Below, piece after piece: positions 8,313 to 16,611 of a DNA stretch of 64,000 nucleotides (positions are counted from its first letter, which is position 1; the number at the start of each line of letters is the position of its first letter). The position numbers and the translations under genes were made by a program. The notes beneath the pieces were generated by a model. That model was not told the DNA's origin, ran no database searches, and saw only the letters and a list, made by a program, of their open reading frames with translations. The stretch spans positions 1,550,001 to 1,614,000 of the forward strand of contig NZ_CP047173.1 of NCBI RefSeq assembly GCF_009834185.1. Direction: 5' to 3'. This stretch comes from Rathayibacter sp. VKM Ac-2760. GTDB taxonomy: Bacteria; Actinomycetota; Actinomycetes; Actinomycetales; Microbacteriaceae.

Positions 8313-9045
8313 CGTGAAGAGCTCCCACGATGCGCAGATAGACGTCCTCAAGAGGTGGCTGCCCGGTGAGGTCGTCGCGCCCGAGGCGCGCGATGTGCGC
8401 GATCCTCCCGGCGTGCAGGATCACCGCTCGATCGGCGATCCGCTCCAGCTCGGTCAGCCCGTGCATCGAGAGCAGCACGCCGCAGCCCTCCTCGGCGAGC
8501 CGCCGGACCTCGTTGCGGAGCTCGCGCACTGAGACGGGATCGAGGCCGTTGAACGGCTCGTCCAGCAGGAGGAGCCCGGCGCCCTTCAGCAGAGCGAGAA
8601 CGAGAGCGAGCTTGCGGCGCATCCCCTGCGAGAGCTGATGGGGGAGGAGGTCGTGCTTGTCGCTCAGTCCGTAGCGCTCGAGGAGCGACGTTCCGAGCGA
8701 CTCGTTCCGGGGTGAGCCGCTCAGCCGCTCGACCAGCCGGACGTGCTCCACAACGCTCAGACCCGGGTACAGGTCCGGTTCCTCCGGCATGAGGCTGAGG
8801 GCTCGTCGAGCCTCCGTCGTGCCGATCGCGTGACCGAGGACGAGCGCACTGCCGCGCGAGGGCTCGTACAGTCCGGCGAGGGTGCGCATCAGGGTCGTCT
8901 TCCCGGCGCCGTTGGGCCCGACCAGTCCGACCACCTCGCCTGCGTCGATCGTGAAGGAGACGTCGTCGAGAACATCGACCGAGCCGATGCGCTTCCCGAG
9001 GCTTCGGACGTCGAGGAGTCGGCGAGGAGTGTCGCTGTCAAGCAT
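8299..9045 (-). CDS. ABC transporter ATP-binding protein
   Basis: A 248-residue nucleotide-binding subunit. Walker A is GPNGAGKT near residue 43, the signature is LSQGM (a variant of LSGGQ) and Walker B is LLLLDEP, followed by the D-loop GLDP and the switch His in SMHGLTELE. The form (single domain, MPEEPDLYPGLSV-type Q-loop region) matches the exporters of the CcmA/ABC-2 type. The gene overlaps the Clp_N-like gene upstream by 8 bases and the permease gene downstream by 14. Confidence 0.92.
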   Translation of the reverse strand: MLDSDTPRRLLDVRSLGKRIGSVDVLDDVSFTIDAGEVVGLVGPNGAGKTTLMRTLAGLYEPSRGSALVLGHAIGTTEARRALSLMPEEPDLYPGLSVVEHVRLVERLSGSPRNESLGTSLLERYGLSDKHDLLPHQLSQGMRRKLALVLALLKGAGLLLLDEPFNGLDPVSVRELRNEVRRLAEEGCGVLLSMHGLTELERIADRAVILHAGRIAHIARLGRDDLTGQPPLEDVYLRIVGALHDDDA

Positions 9046-9439
9046 CGGTCGTCAGCCAGCGGGAGAGATCGCCGCCGGCTCGCTCGACCGCCTCCCGCAA
9101 CGGATCGAGGCCGCCCTCGTTCAGGAGGGCTGCGAGCATCGTCCGGATATCGGGAGAGCCGCCAGCGGCGGCCCTCTCGACTGCCCGGCGGATTGCGGGG
9201 TCGTACTGCACCGGTCGTCGATGACGGAGGAGCCGTCGAAAGACGGGTCGTGCGGTGGTGCTCGCACCCCAGCCGCGCTCATCGCCGAATGCCTGGATCA
9301 GGTGGGCGGTGCTGTCACCCGGCGCGAGGCACGCGGCGTAGGCGAATGCGACGTGCAGCGCCGACACAGGCTCACTCTGCTGACGGGCCACCTGTCCGGC
9401 GATGGTCATCACCCTGCGGAACTCCGCTGTGCGTTTCAC
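9038..9439 (-). CDS. Small stand-alone Clp_N-like repeat protein
   Basis: A 133-residue protein. The two halves, AEFRRVMTIAGQVARQQ..SALHVAFAYA and YDPAIRRAVERA..DIRTMLAALLNEG..GDLSRWL, resemble the two four-helix repeats of the ClpA/ClpC N-terminal (Clp R) domain, but no AAA+ module is present. The GTG at 9439 is chosen because AGGAGG sits 7 bases upstream; longer frames to 9553 lack a ribosome-binding site. It is the first gene of the operon with the ATPase and permease. By family knowledge a Clp_N domain binds peptides or adaptors; whether it regulates the exporter here is unknown. Confidence 0.6.
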   Translation of the reverse strand: MKRTAEFRRVMTIAGQVARQQSEPVSALHVAFAYAACLAPGDSTAHLIQAFGDERGWGASTTARPVFRRLLRHRRPVQYDPAIRRAVERAAAGGSPDIRTMLAALLNEGGLDPLREAVERAGGDLSRWLTTDA

Positions 9440-9446
9440 GCTCCAC

Positions 9447-9467
9447 CTCCTCGATGTCATCGAGGAG
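9447..9467. promoter_or_regulatory. Perfect 10+10 inverted repeat, candidate operator of the ABC operon
   Basis: CTCCTCGATG and CATCGAGGAG are separated by one base. The repeat overlaps the proposed -10 element on the minus strand and the Shine-Dalgarno sequence of the first gene. This placement fits a dimeric repressor site covering the transcription start. Confidence 0.6.
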
Positions 9468-9494
9468 CGTAGGTTCGTGCGCACCACGAGACAA
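9466..9494 (-). promoter_or_regulatory. Candidate sigma-70-type promoter of the ABC operon
   Basis: On the minus strand TTGTCT (9494-9489) is followed, after exactly 17 bases, by TACGCT (9471-9466). The predicted start would lie near 9459, about 20 bases before the GTG start, inside the inverted repeat. Confidence 0.5.
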
Positions 9495-9556
9495 GAGGAA
9501 TCCTCGAACTGACGCGCTGCACACGATCTGACCGACTGCCGGCCTCGCGCCATGGT

Positions 9557-11014
9557 CTACTTCGCGAGCTGTCCGAGCTTCGCGTGGGAGCGGGAGTAGG
9601 CGAAGTAGATCGCGAAGCCGATGGCGAGCCAGATCAGGAAGCGCAGCCAGGTCTCGATGGAGAGGTTGAGCATCAGGTAGGTGCAGATGAGCGCCGAGAG
9701 CCCGGGGAGCCAGGGGTTGAGTGGGACGCGGAAGCCGCGCTTGAGCTCGGGGCGCTTGCGCCGGAGGACGATGACGCCGACGGAGACGAGGACGAAGGCG
9801 GAGAGGGTGCCGATGTTGACCATCTCCTCGAGGACGCCGATCGGGGTCAGGCCGGCCAGCAGGGCGACGATGATCGTGACGACGACCGAGGTGACCCACG
9901 GGGTGCGCAGGCGGGGGTGCACCTTCGCGAGGCGCTGGGGGAGGAGGCCGTCGCGCGACATCGCGAAGATGATCCGGGTCGCTCCGATGAGCAGGGTCAG
10001 CACGACGGTGGTGAGGCCGGCGACGGCGCCGGCGGAGATGACCGTCGCCATCCAGGTCTGGCCGTGGTACGCGAAGGCGTTCGCGAGCGCCGCCGAGGGG
10101 TCGAGCTCGCGGTAGGGGACCATGCCGGTGACGACGAGGGCGACGGCGCAGTAGAGGACGGTGCAGATGATCAGCGAGGCGATGATGCCGATGGGCATGT
10201 CCCGCTGCGGGTTGCGGGTCTCCTCGGCGGTGGTCGCGACGACGTCGAAGCCGATGTAGGCGAAGAAGACGAGCGAGGCGCCGGCGATGATGCCGCCGAC
10301 TCCGAAGGTCGCCGGCTCGATGCCGGAGAGGAACTGCAGCAGCGGCTGGGCGAGGCCCGACGCCGCCTGCGACGCCTCTGCGGGCGGGATGAACGGCGAG
10401 TAGTTGCTCGCGTTGATGAACTGCAGCCCGGCGATGATGACGAACAGCACGATGAAGAGCTTCACGGCGACCAGCACCAGGTTGACGCGCAGCGACTCCT
10501 TGATGCCGAAGGTCATCAGGGCGCCGAGCACGAGCACCAGCAGGATCGCGGGGACGTCGACCACGCCGCCGTAGGAGATCGCCTCCGGCAGGACGATGCC
10601 GAGCTGCCCGAGGAAGGAGCCGAGATAGGCGCTCCAGCCCTGCGCGACCACGCTCGCTCCGAGGAAGAGCTCGAGGATGAGGTCCCAGCCGATGATCCAG
10701 GCGAAGAGCTCGCCGAGCGAGGCGTAGGAGAACGTGTAGGCGGAGCCGGAGACGGGCACCGTGGAGGCGAACTCGGCGTAGCACATGGCCGCGAGGGCGC
10801 AGGCGAAGGCGGCGACGACGAAGCTGAGCACGATGGCGGGGCCGGCGATGTCGTGCGCGGCGCGGCCGGTGAGCGTGAAGATGCCGGCGCCGATCACCAC
10901 TCCGACGCCGAAGACGGTGAGGTCGAGGGCGCTCAGCGACTTCTTGAGGCGGGTCTCGGGCTCGTCGGTGTCCGCGATCGACTGCTCGACGGATTTGGTG
11001 CGGAGGAGGCTCAC
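9557..11014 (-). CDS. APC-superfamily amino acid permease
   Basis: A 485-residue integral membrane protein with about twelve transmembrane helices. The first helix carries the APC signature GVVIGAGIFTLTGRAA and the family's conserved CYAEFASTVPVSGSAYTF segment follows. This composition matches the cationic amino acid/YfnA-like subgroup (C-terminal extra helices, FRVPLNPWLPGLS). The GTG start at 11014 removes an unlikely Pro/His-rich leader. It stands alone, so the substrate is not indicated by context. Confidence 0.9.
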   Translation of the reverse strand: MSLLRTKSVEQSIADTDEPETRLKKSLSALDLTVFGVGVVIGAGIFTLTGRAAHDIAGPAIVLSFVVAAFACALAAMCYAEFASTVPVSGSAYTFSYASLGELFAWIIGWDLILELFLGASVVAQGWSAYLGSFLGQLGIVLPEAISYGGVVDVPAILLVLVLGALMTFGIKESLRVNLVLVAVKLFIVLFVIIAGLQFINASNYSPFIPPAEASQAASGLAQPLLQFLSGIEPATFGVGGIIAGASLVFFAYIGFDVVATTAEETRNPQRDMPIGIIASLIICTVLYCAVALVVTGMVPYRELDPSAALANAFAYHGQTWMATVISAGAVAGLTTVVLTLLIGATRIIFAMSRDGLLPQRLAKVHPRLRTPWVTSVVVTIIVALLAGLTPIGVLEEMVNIGTLSAFVLVSVGVIVLRRKRPELKRGFRVPLNPWLPGLSALICTYLMLNLSIETWLRFLIWLAIGFAIYFAYSRSHAKLGQLAK

Positions 11015-11165
11015 GGTGGTTCTCTCTGGGTGAGGTGGTGCGGGGTGCTGCGGGTCGCGATGCGACGGCACTCCGGGAGACTAGCGGCGCGGCGGGTCGG
11101 TGCGGCAGCCCTCGCGCCGATGCAGCGTGGCGGACGCCCGCGAGGAGAGTGCCGACCGGCGGAGG

Positions 11166-11777
11166 TCAGTCCGTCGTGAGCTCGGCCTTCGGCGCGTGAG
11201 TGCCGATCATCCCGGGAAGCGTCGGACCGCTGTACACGGGACCCCGGACGACGGTCACCGTCACCAGGGAGTGCTGCGGGAAACCGTTGTAGAAGAGCAG
11301 GTGGGGAGAGCCCCCCGTCAGCGCCGCTACCTTCGCCGTACCGCCGACGAGGTACGGAAGCGAACCAGGGTAGGAGCCCGCCGGGACGATGATGTGCCCG
11401 GCGCGGTCGCTGTCGCGGACGACCTGCCTCGACAGGACGACGAAGTCGTGATCCGTGGTGAAGTCCACCCGGGCCTCCTCCGGGAGGACGACCGGTGTTC
11501 CGGCGACGCCGTCGCCGTTCACGAAGACGGAGAGGGTGAATCGGCGTACGGCGCCGAGATTGCTGGTGCCGAGCCCGTCGTCGGTGGCACGGACGCCCAG
11601 GAACAGGGCGGGGAGGGCGGGAGGAGGAGCGACGGACGCGGCGGCTCCGGGCGCCGCCGCGCAGGCGGCGACGACGGGCGACGACCAGGCGGCGGCGAGA
11701 GCGGCTCGTCGGGCGACGTCCGCTGTCGGAGCGGACTCGGATCCGTCCTGATCTCCGGGATGCTCCTCGAACGTCAT
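11166..11777 (-). CDS. Exported protein of unknown function
   Basis: A 203-residue protein not matched to a named family. The N-terminus contains RRAALAAAWSSPVVAACAAAPGAA: an Arg pair followed by a hydrophobic Ala-rich stretch, like a Tat-type or general signal peptide. The mature part is rich in beta-type residues (FTLSVFVNGDGVAGTPVVLPEEARVDF) and may be an immunoglobulin-like fold. The ATG at 11777 is chosen because GAGAGG lies upstream and the longer frame is Arg/Pro-rich shadow sequence. The 268 bases up to the next gene show no further feature. Confidence 0.65.
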   Translation of the reverse strand: MTFEEHPGDQDGSESAPTADVARRAALAAAWSSPVVAACAAAPGAAASVAPPPALPALFLGVRATDDGLGTSNLGAVRRFTLSVFVNGDGVAGTPVVLPEEARVDFTTDHDFVVLSRQVVRDSDRAGHIIVPAGSYPGSLPYLVGGTAKVAALTGGSPHLLFYNGFPQHSLVTVTVVRGPVYSGPTLPGMIGTHAPKAELTTD

Positions 11778-12045
11778 TGCGCGGCCTCTCGTCGGTGGGT
11801 GGTGATCCGGAGGCCGCAATGGACGTGAGCCGGAGGAGCGGTTCGGGATCGCTGCCAGGGTCCGGCATCGGCGAACGGCGCGGCGAATCGGTGGCGGGGA
11901 GCGGACGGTCTGGCGGGTCCTGCGGTCACCGGCGCCGTTCGGTCGTGCGAGGAGATGGGCGGCCGCGATGCAGGCGACTCGAGCGCGCGGGTGGTGCGCC
12001 GTTCGACTCCGCCGCACCTGGCGCTTCGGGGCTACTCTTCGACGC

Positions 12046-12387
12046 ATGCACCGGATCTTCTCGACGAGCGTCGCCGCCGTGTACCCGGCCTACGTGGCGA
12101 AGGCCGAGCGGAAGGGGCGCGCGCGGGCGGAGGTCGACGAGGTGATCCTCTGGCTGACCGGCTTCACCGACGCCGAGCTCCGTCAGCACCTCGACGCCGG
12201 CACGACCTTCGAGGACTTCTTCGCAGCGGCGCCGATGAACCCGAGCACTGCGCTGATCACGGGAGTGGTCTGCGGCGTGCGGGTCGAGAGCGTCGAGGAT
12301 CCGCTGATGCAGAAGATCCGCTGGCTGGACAAGCTCGTCGACGAGCTGGCCAAGGGCAAGCCGATGGCGAAGGTGCTGCGCGCCTGA
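12046..12387 (+). CDS. DUF2200 family protein
   Basis: A 113-residue cytosolic protein that matches the DUF2200 pattern along its whole length: MHRIF at the start, VYPAYVAKAERKGR, the central ALITGVVCGVRVE, and IRWLDKLVDELAKGKPM near the end. The function of the family is not established. The ATG at 12046 coincides with the family's conserved MHRIF start, so the longer frame is rejected. It converges on the VOC gene with a 9-base gap. Confidence 0.9.
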   Translation: MHRIFSTSVAAVYPAYVAKAERKGRARAEVDEVILWLTGFTDAELRQHLDAGTTFEDFFAAAPMNPSTALITGVVCGVRVESVEDPLMQKIRWLDKLVDELAKGKPMAKVLRA

Positions 12388-12396
12388 GCGGCCCGG

Positions 12397-12774
12397 CTAC
12401 GACAGGTCCGGGATGACGATCTCCTGGAGAGCCCACGTATTGCCGTCGGGATCGGCGAAGTAGACGAACTCGCCCCACGGCTGCGAGTCGACCTCCGACA
12501 CCTCCGCACCGCGGGCGAGCAGCTCCTCGCGGGCCTTCGCCGCGTCCGCGACGACCATCTGGAGGCCCTTCTGCGACCCGGGCGCCATCTCGGTGATGCC
12601 GATGCCGAGGACGATGGAGCACGCCGAGCCGGGCGGGGTCAGCTGGACGAAGCGCAGGCCCTCGTGCACGACGTGGTCGTGGTCGGCGACGAAGCCGATC
12701 CGGTCGACGTAGAACTCCTTGGCGCGGTCGACGTCGGTGACGGGGACGGCGACGAGCTCGAGCTTCATGTCCAT
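12397..12774 (-). CDS. VOC-superfamily (glyoxalase/bleomycin-resistance-like) protein
   Basis: A 125-residue protein with the paired beta-alpha-beta-beta-beta modules of the vicinal oxygen chelate fold: VTDVDRAKEFYVDRIGF in the first half and FVYFADPDGNTWALQE in the second, the latter with the conserved Glu metal ligand. The reaction cannot be inferred. It is divergent from a WYL-type regulator (start codons 108 bases apart), a common pairing in which the regulator controls the VOC gene. A second ATG six bases downstream of the first is equally possible. Confidence 0.85.
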   Translation of the reverse strand: MDMKLELVAVPVTDVDRAKEFYVDRIGFVADHDHVVHEGLRFVQLTPPGSACSIVLGIGITEMAPGSQKGLQMVVADAAKAREELLARGAEVSEVDSQPWGEFVYFADPDGNTWALQEIVIPDLS

Positions 12775-12882
12775 GGTGTCTCTCCTTGGTCGGGTCTTCA
12801 GGGCGCCCGGTCGGGCTCTCGGGGACGACGCTAGAGCCGCATCAGGTCAGTCTGCGTCCTGATTCCGGAGGAGGATGGGCCC

Positions 12883-13839
12883 ATGGCCGAGACCACCTCC
12901 CGAGCGCTCGCCCTGCTCGACCTGCTGCAGACGCATCGGCAGTGGTCCGGCCCTGCGCTCGCCACTCGGCTCGGGGTGACGGAGCGGACGCTGCGGCGCG
13001 ATATCGAGCGGCTGCGCGAGCTGGGCTACTCGGTCGCGGCGACGCGCGGCGCGCTCGGCGGGTACCGCCTGGAGCCCGGGAGCCGCGTGCCGCCGCTGCT
13101 GCTCAGCGATGACGAGGCGGTCGCGGTCGCGGTGGGGCTGCGGCTCGCCGCCGACGAGGGACTCGCCGACGGTGAGCGGACGACGCTGAGCGCCCTGGCG
13201 AAGTTCGAGCAGGTGCTGCCCGGCGCCCTGCGCGAGCGGGTCAACGCGGTGGGCGGCGTGCTCCGCTCGGCGCGGCCGCACGTCACGTCGATCCCGCCGG
13301 AGATCCTCGGCCGGGTCGCGCTCGCCTGCCGCGATCACGAGCGCCTCCGCTTCCACTACGTCGCCGCCGACGGCGCGGAGAGCGACCGCGTGGTGGAGCC
13401 GCACGCGGTGGTCTCGACGCAGCGCACCTGGGTGCTGGTCTGCTGGGATCGGCAGCGCGACGACTGGCGGACGTTCCGTCTCGACCGGGTGAGCCGCCTG
13501 CTCGAGACACGGGTGCACTTCGAGCCGAGGACGCTGCCGGAGGGGGACGCGGCGGCCTTCGTGGCCTCGGCCCGGCGGTCGGCGCGGTTCGAGCTGACGG
13601 TGCTCCTGGGGATGCCGCTCGACGAGGTGCATCGGGTGTTCGGGCGCTGGTCGACCGGGGCGGAGGCGCTCGACGGGCGGTGGACGCGGTGGCCGGTCGA
13701 GGCGGAGACCGTGGCGGGCCTGCTCTCGGCGCTGGTGTGGATCCCGGCCGCGGTGGAGTACCGGATCGAGGGGGAGCCGGCGACCCTGGCGGCGGTGACG
13801 GCGGCGCTGGGGAGGATGCGGTCCGCGGTCCCGGGGTAG
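12883..13839 (+). CDS. YafY-type transcriptional regulator with HTH and WYL domains
   Basis: A 318-residue protein. The N-terminal HTH_11-type winged helix spans about residues 5-60 (GPALATRLGVTERTLRRDIERLRELGY). A WYL ligand-sensing domain follows at about residues 140-210 (LRFHYVAADG...VVEPHAVVSTQRTWVLVCWDRQRDDWRTFRLDR) and a WCX C-terminal extension after it. The divergent VOC gene is the probable target. Confidence 0.88.
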   Translation: MAETTSRALALLDLLQTHRQWSGPALATRLGVTERTLRRDIERLRELGYSVAATRGALGGYRLEPGSRVPPLLLSDDEAVAVAVGLRLAADEGLADGERTTLSALAKFEQVLPGALRERVNAVGGVLRSARPHVTSIPPEILGRVALACRDHERLRFHYVAADGAESDRVVEPHAVVSTQRTWVLVCWDRQRDDWRTFRLDRVSRLLETRVHFEPRTLPEGDAAAFVASARRSARFELTVLLGMPLDEVHRVFGRWSTGAEALDGRWTRWPVEAETVAGLLSALVWIPAAVEYRIEGEPATLAAVTAALGRMRSAVPG

Positions 13840-13944
13840 CCGGACGGTCCGCGCGCTCCTCCACAGTGCGGTCGGGGAGGTGTCCGTCCACGGATCCGGA
13901 GATCGCCGCGCCGGGCGACGTCGCCGACGGCCACGGTGGCTGGC

Positions 13945-15222
13945 ATGACCGCAACAGATCCCAGCACCACTGACCGCAGCACCACTGACCGCAGCACCAC
14001 TGATGACCGCAGCACCGCTGATGACCGCAGCACTGACGAGGCCGTCGCCGTCCGCCGGCCGTCCCGAGAGCCGGAGCTCTTCCGCGTGAGCGGCTTCGCC
14101 GACCTGCTCGCCGCGGTCCCCTCGATGATCGGCTTCCGTCCGGGGGACGCGCTCGTCGTCGTGCCGTTCCTCGGAACGCGGGCGGGCGGTGGCTTCCGCG
14201 TCCCGCTGCCCGAGCGCCTCCGCCGGGCGGAGGTCGAGGAGCTGGCGCGCGGGTGCGTGCGCCTGATCGCCGCCGTACCCCGGGCGAGCGCGGTGCTCGT
14301 GGTGGTCTACACGGAGCGGACGTACGAGTCGGAGCGCGGCGTCCCGCTGCTCGACCTCGGGCGCGCGGTCCTCCGGCGGCTGGAGCGCACGGGGCTCGGG
14401 ATCGTCGGCGTCGCGTGCGTCGCCGCCGACGGCTGGGGGCGCTACACGTCGCCCTCGGAGACGCGCTCGCAGCGACCGCTGATCGAGATCACGGGGAGCG
14501 AGACGGGCCTCCTTGCGCGCGCCGCGGCCCCCGAGCCGCTCGACCTCGCGGCGCTCGGCGCGCTGCCGGCGGTCTCCGACGCCGATCGCGCCGTCGTCGC
14601 CCCGATCCTGCGCGGCCCGGCCGCGGGCGAGCCCGGCGTGGTCGACCTCGTCGAGCGCTGGCTGCACGGGCCGCCGTCTCCGCGGCAGGAGGGCGAGCTC
14701 CTCCGCGCCCTGCAGTCTCCGCCGTTGCGGGATCAGGTGACCCTGCAGATCGCCCTCGGCTGCGAGGCGGCGATCGAGGAGCGCCGGCGGCAGGCGCTGC
14801 TCGAGGCTGAGTGCGACCGCACCGGGCGGACGGCGGTCGAGGTCCTCGAGCGCGACCACGATGTGAGGGAGCGCGGCGCGGGGGAGCGCGATGCGCACGA
14901 CCGCGCGATCATCGCTCTGATGCTCGGGACCGGCCCCGCACCCGACACCGAGCGGATCGAGGGCGCGACCGGCCGGCTCGCGCGAGCGGCGGCCCTGGCA
15001 CCCGTCGACGCCCGGGCGCCCGTGCTGACCGTCCTGGCCTGGTGCTGGTGGGCACTCGGCGTCTCCTCCGTCGCCGCTCGGTGGCTCGAGGAGGCGCTCC
15101 GGATCGATCCCGACTTCTCGATGGCGCGGCTGCACCGCTGCACGTTCGAGCTTCGGACGGTGCCGGACTGGGTGCTGAGCGCCGCAGCCAGGTCGCTGGA
15201 TCGCGCGGCGGCCCGCCCGTGA
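13945..15222 (+). CDS. DUF4192 domain-containing protein
   Basis: A 425-residue protein with the DUF4192 pattern: FRVSGFADLLAAVPSMIGFRPGDALVVVPF near residue 45, and a C-terminal tetratricopeptide-like segment (VLTVLAWCWWALGVSSVAARWLEEALRIDPDFSMARLH). DUF4192 is widespread in actinobacteria and its function is not known. The first ~30 codons contain a direct DNA repeat (ACCGCAGCACCACTG and variants, 13960-14035) encoding TDRSTTD units, probably a length-variable disordered tail. The ATG at 13945 is preferred to an in-frame GTG nine bases upstream. Confidence 0.82.
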   Translation: MTATDPSTTDRSTTDRSTTDDRSTADDRSTDEAVAVRRPSREPELFRVSGFADLLAAVPSMIGFRPGDALVVVPFLGTRAGGGFRVPLPERLRRAEVEELARGCVRLIAAVPRASAVLVVVYTERTYESERGVPLLDLGRAVLRRLERTGLGIVGVACVAADGWGRYTSPSETRSQRPLIEITGSETGLLARAAAPEPLDLAALGALPAVSDADRAVVAPILRGPAAGEPGVVDLVERWLHGPPSPRQEGELLRALQSPPLRDQVTLQIALGCEAAIEERRRQALLEAECDRTGRTAVEVLERDHDVRERGAGERDAHDRAIIALMLGTGPAPDTERIEGATGRLARAAALAPVDARAPVLTVLAWCWWALGVSSVAARWLEEALRIDPDFSMARLHRCTFELRTVPDWVLSAAARSLDRAAARP

Positions 15223-15299
15223 TCTCCGCGACCGACCGGGGAGAGGCGGCGGGGGAGCGGCCCGGCGGTCCGACGCGTCGACCGATCCCGCCCGCCGGG

Positions 15300-15833
15300 T
15301 CAGGCGTCGCGCGACGGCTCGGTGAGGGCGGCGGCGTAGGCGGCGACCGAGCGGCGGTAGCGGGGCAGCGTCGGGACGAGCGCCTCGAGGGTGGTGCGCA
15401 GCGCCTCGTCGGCCCGGCCCGCGCTGTGCAGGGCCAGCGCGAGGAACACCTCGCGCGCCGCTCCGATCGACGGGTGCGGGGCGGCCGAGGAGAGCAGCGC
15501 GATCGCCTCGTCGATCCGGCCGAGATTCCGCAGCGTCGAGGCGTACTGGATGCCCAGGCGGGCCCGGCGCTCCTCGTCGAGGCCGGTCGCGAGGGCGAGC
15601 TCGTACTCCACCGCCGCCTCCGCCTCGTGTCCTGCGCTGTCGAGTGCACCGCCGAGCTCGAAGTGCGCGACGCCGTCGGCACCCGGGTAGCGGGCGACGA
15701 GGACGCGCATCCGCTCGACGACCCCGTCCGGGTCGTCGAGCGCGTCGAGCCGGTCGACGGCGCGCTGCCAGAGGACGAGCGCGTCCTCGGCCGGATCGGA
15801 CTGCGGGGCGGGGGGCTGGGGCGAGGCGGTCAC
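15300..15833 (-). CDS. Tetratricopeptide-repeat protein
   Basis: A 177-residue helical protein with about three TPR-like motifs in the middle, for example AHFELGGALDSAGHEAEAAVEYELAL and YASTLRNLGRIDEAIALL, consistent with a protein-interaction scaffold. This size and arrangement match the small 'tetratrico peptide repeat' proteins of Gram-positive bacteria, whose partners are unknown. It converges on the DUF4192 gene across a 77-base gap. Confidence 0.75.
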   Translation of the reverse strand: MTASPQPPAPQSDPAEDALVLWQRAVDRLDALDDPDGVVERMRVLVARYPGADGVAHFELGGALDSAGHEAEAAVEYELALATGLDEERRARLGIQYASTLRNLGRIDEAIALLSSAAPHPSIGAAREVFLALALHSAGRADEALRTTLEALVPTLPRYRRSVAAYAAALTEPSRDA

Positions 15834-15860
15834 GCAGCGACGCTACCGCCCGCCCGCGGA

Positions 15861-16442
15861 TCAGAACGCGTCGTCGCCCGAGGAGGAGGGGTTGTCGGAG
15901 GAGGGGGCGTCGGCTGCGGTCGGCGTCTCGCCGCCGGCCTCCTGCACCTCGGCGGGTGTGCCGCGGCGGCCGGCCTCGATCACGGCGGTGGAGGCGGCGG
16001 CGCCGGCGACGAGCGCGAACAGCGCCCAGCCCGCGCCCCACTTCCTCTTGCCGACGAGGCCGTCGAACGAGAGCGCGCCGGGGCCGTCGGCGACGATCGC
16101 CGTCGCGGCGGCGACGAGCAGGCCGTTGTACTCCCAGCCGCCACCGCTGTTCCAGAGGCCGTTGGTCCAGTGCACCTTGCGCACCGCCGTCACCATCGTC
16201 GCAATGAGCCCGGCCGCGGCGACCGGCGTCGCGAGACCGAGGGCGAGCGCGGCACCGCCAGCGGTCTCGGTGACCGCGGCGGCCACGGCGTTGCGGCGAG
16301 CCGGGTGCAGCTCGAGGCTCGACATCATCTGCTCGGTGCCGTCGAGACCCGGGCCGTCGAACGAGCCGCGCAGCTTCTGCAGACCGTGACCGACGAACAG
16401 TCCGCCGACGGCGAGACGGAGAATGAGCGAGCCGACCTTCAT
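15861..16442 (-). CDS. DoxX-family membrane protein
   Basis: A 193-residue protein with about four membrane helices. The start LRLAVGGLFVGHGLQKLRG and the following G-rich second helix (TETAGGAALALGLATPVAAAGL) are typical of DoxX/TQO-like proteins. The C-terminal ~40 residues are an acidic Ser/Asp-rich tail. The ATG at 16442 replaces a longer frame because GGAGGTCACC-like sequence precedes it. Members are linked to quinone- or thiol-dependent redox reactions, but the role here is undefined. It is divergent from the SDR-apnL operon. Confidence 0.85.
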   Translation of the reverse strand: MKVGSLILRLAVGGLFVGHGLQKLRGSFDGPGLDGTEQMMSSLELHPARRNAVAAAVTETAGGAALALGLATPVAAAGLIATMVTAVRKVHWTNGLWNSGGGWEYNGLLVAAATAIVADGPGALSFDGLVGKRKWGAGWALFALVAGAAASTAVIEAGRRGTPAEVQEAGGETPTAADAPSSDNPSSSGDDAF

Positions 16443-16556
16443 GGTGACCTCCGGGAGAGTGGGTGGTGCAGAACGTGTAGAGCGAGCGTCGCGGGTGGAC
16501 CCCACCGGGTCAAGGGGTCGCTTTCACCGCTCGCGACCCGCAGGAGCGCCCTAGGC

Positions 16557-16568
16557 GGTCAACCGGTT
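16557..16568. promoter_or_regulatory. Candidate GntR-family operator upstream of the SDR-apnL operon
   Basis: The sequence GGTCAACCGGTT lies 44 bases upstream of the SDR start and just upstream of a -10-like TATGAT (16576-16581). Its core GTCAACCGGT is identical to the two sites in the gntR-MFS intergenic region 10.5 kb away, which argues for control by the same FadR-type regulator. Confidence 0.6.
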
Positions 16569-16611
16569 CGCCTCCTATGATCGGAGGGGATCGACTCGAA
16601 GGAGAGCACGC

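Noticed and set aside
6756..9439. Integrative element with integrase or attachment sites next to tRNA-Pro
   Set aside because: No integrase, recombinase or direct repeat of the tRNA 3' end was found by reading, so only a transferred operon is suggested.
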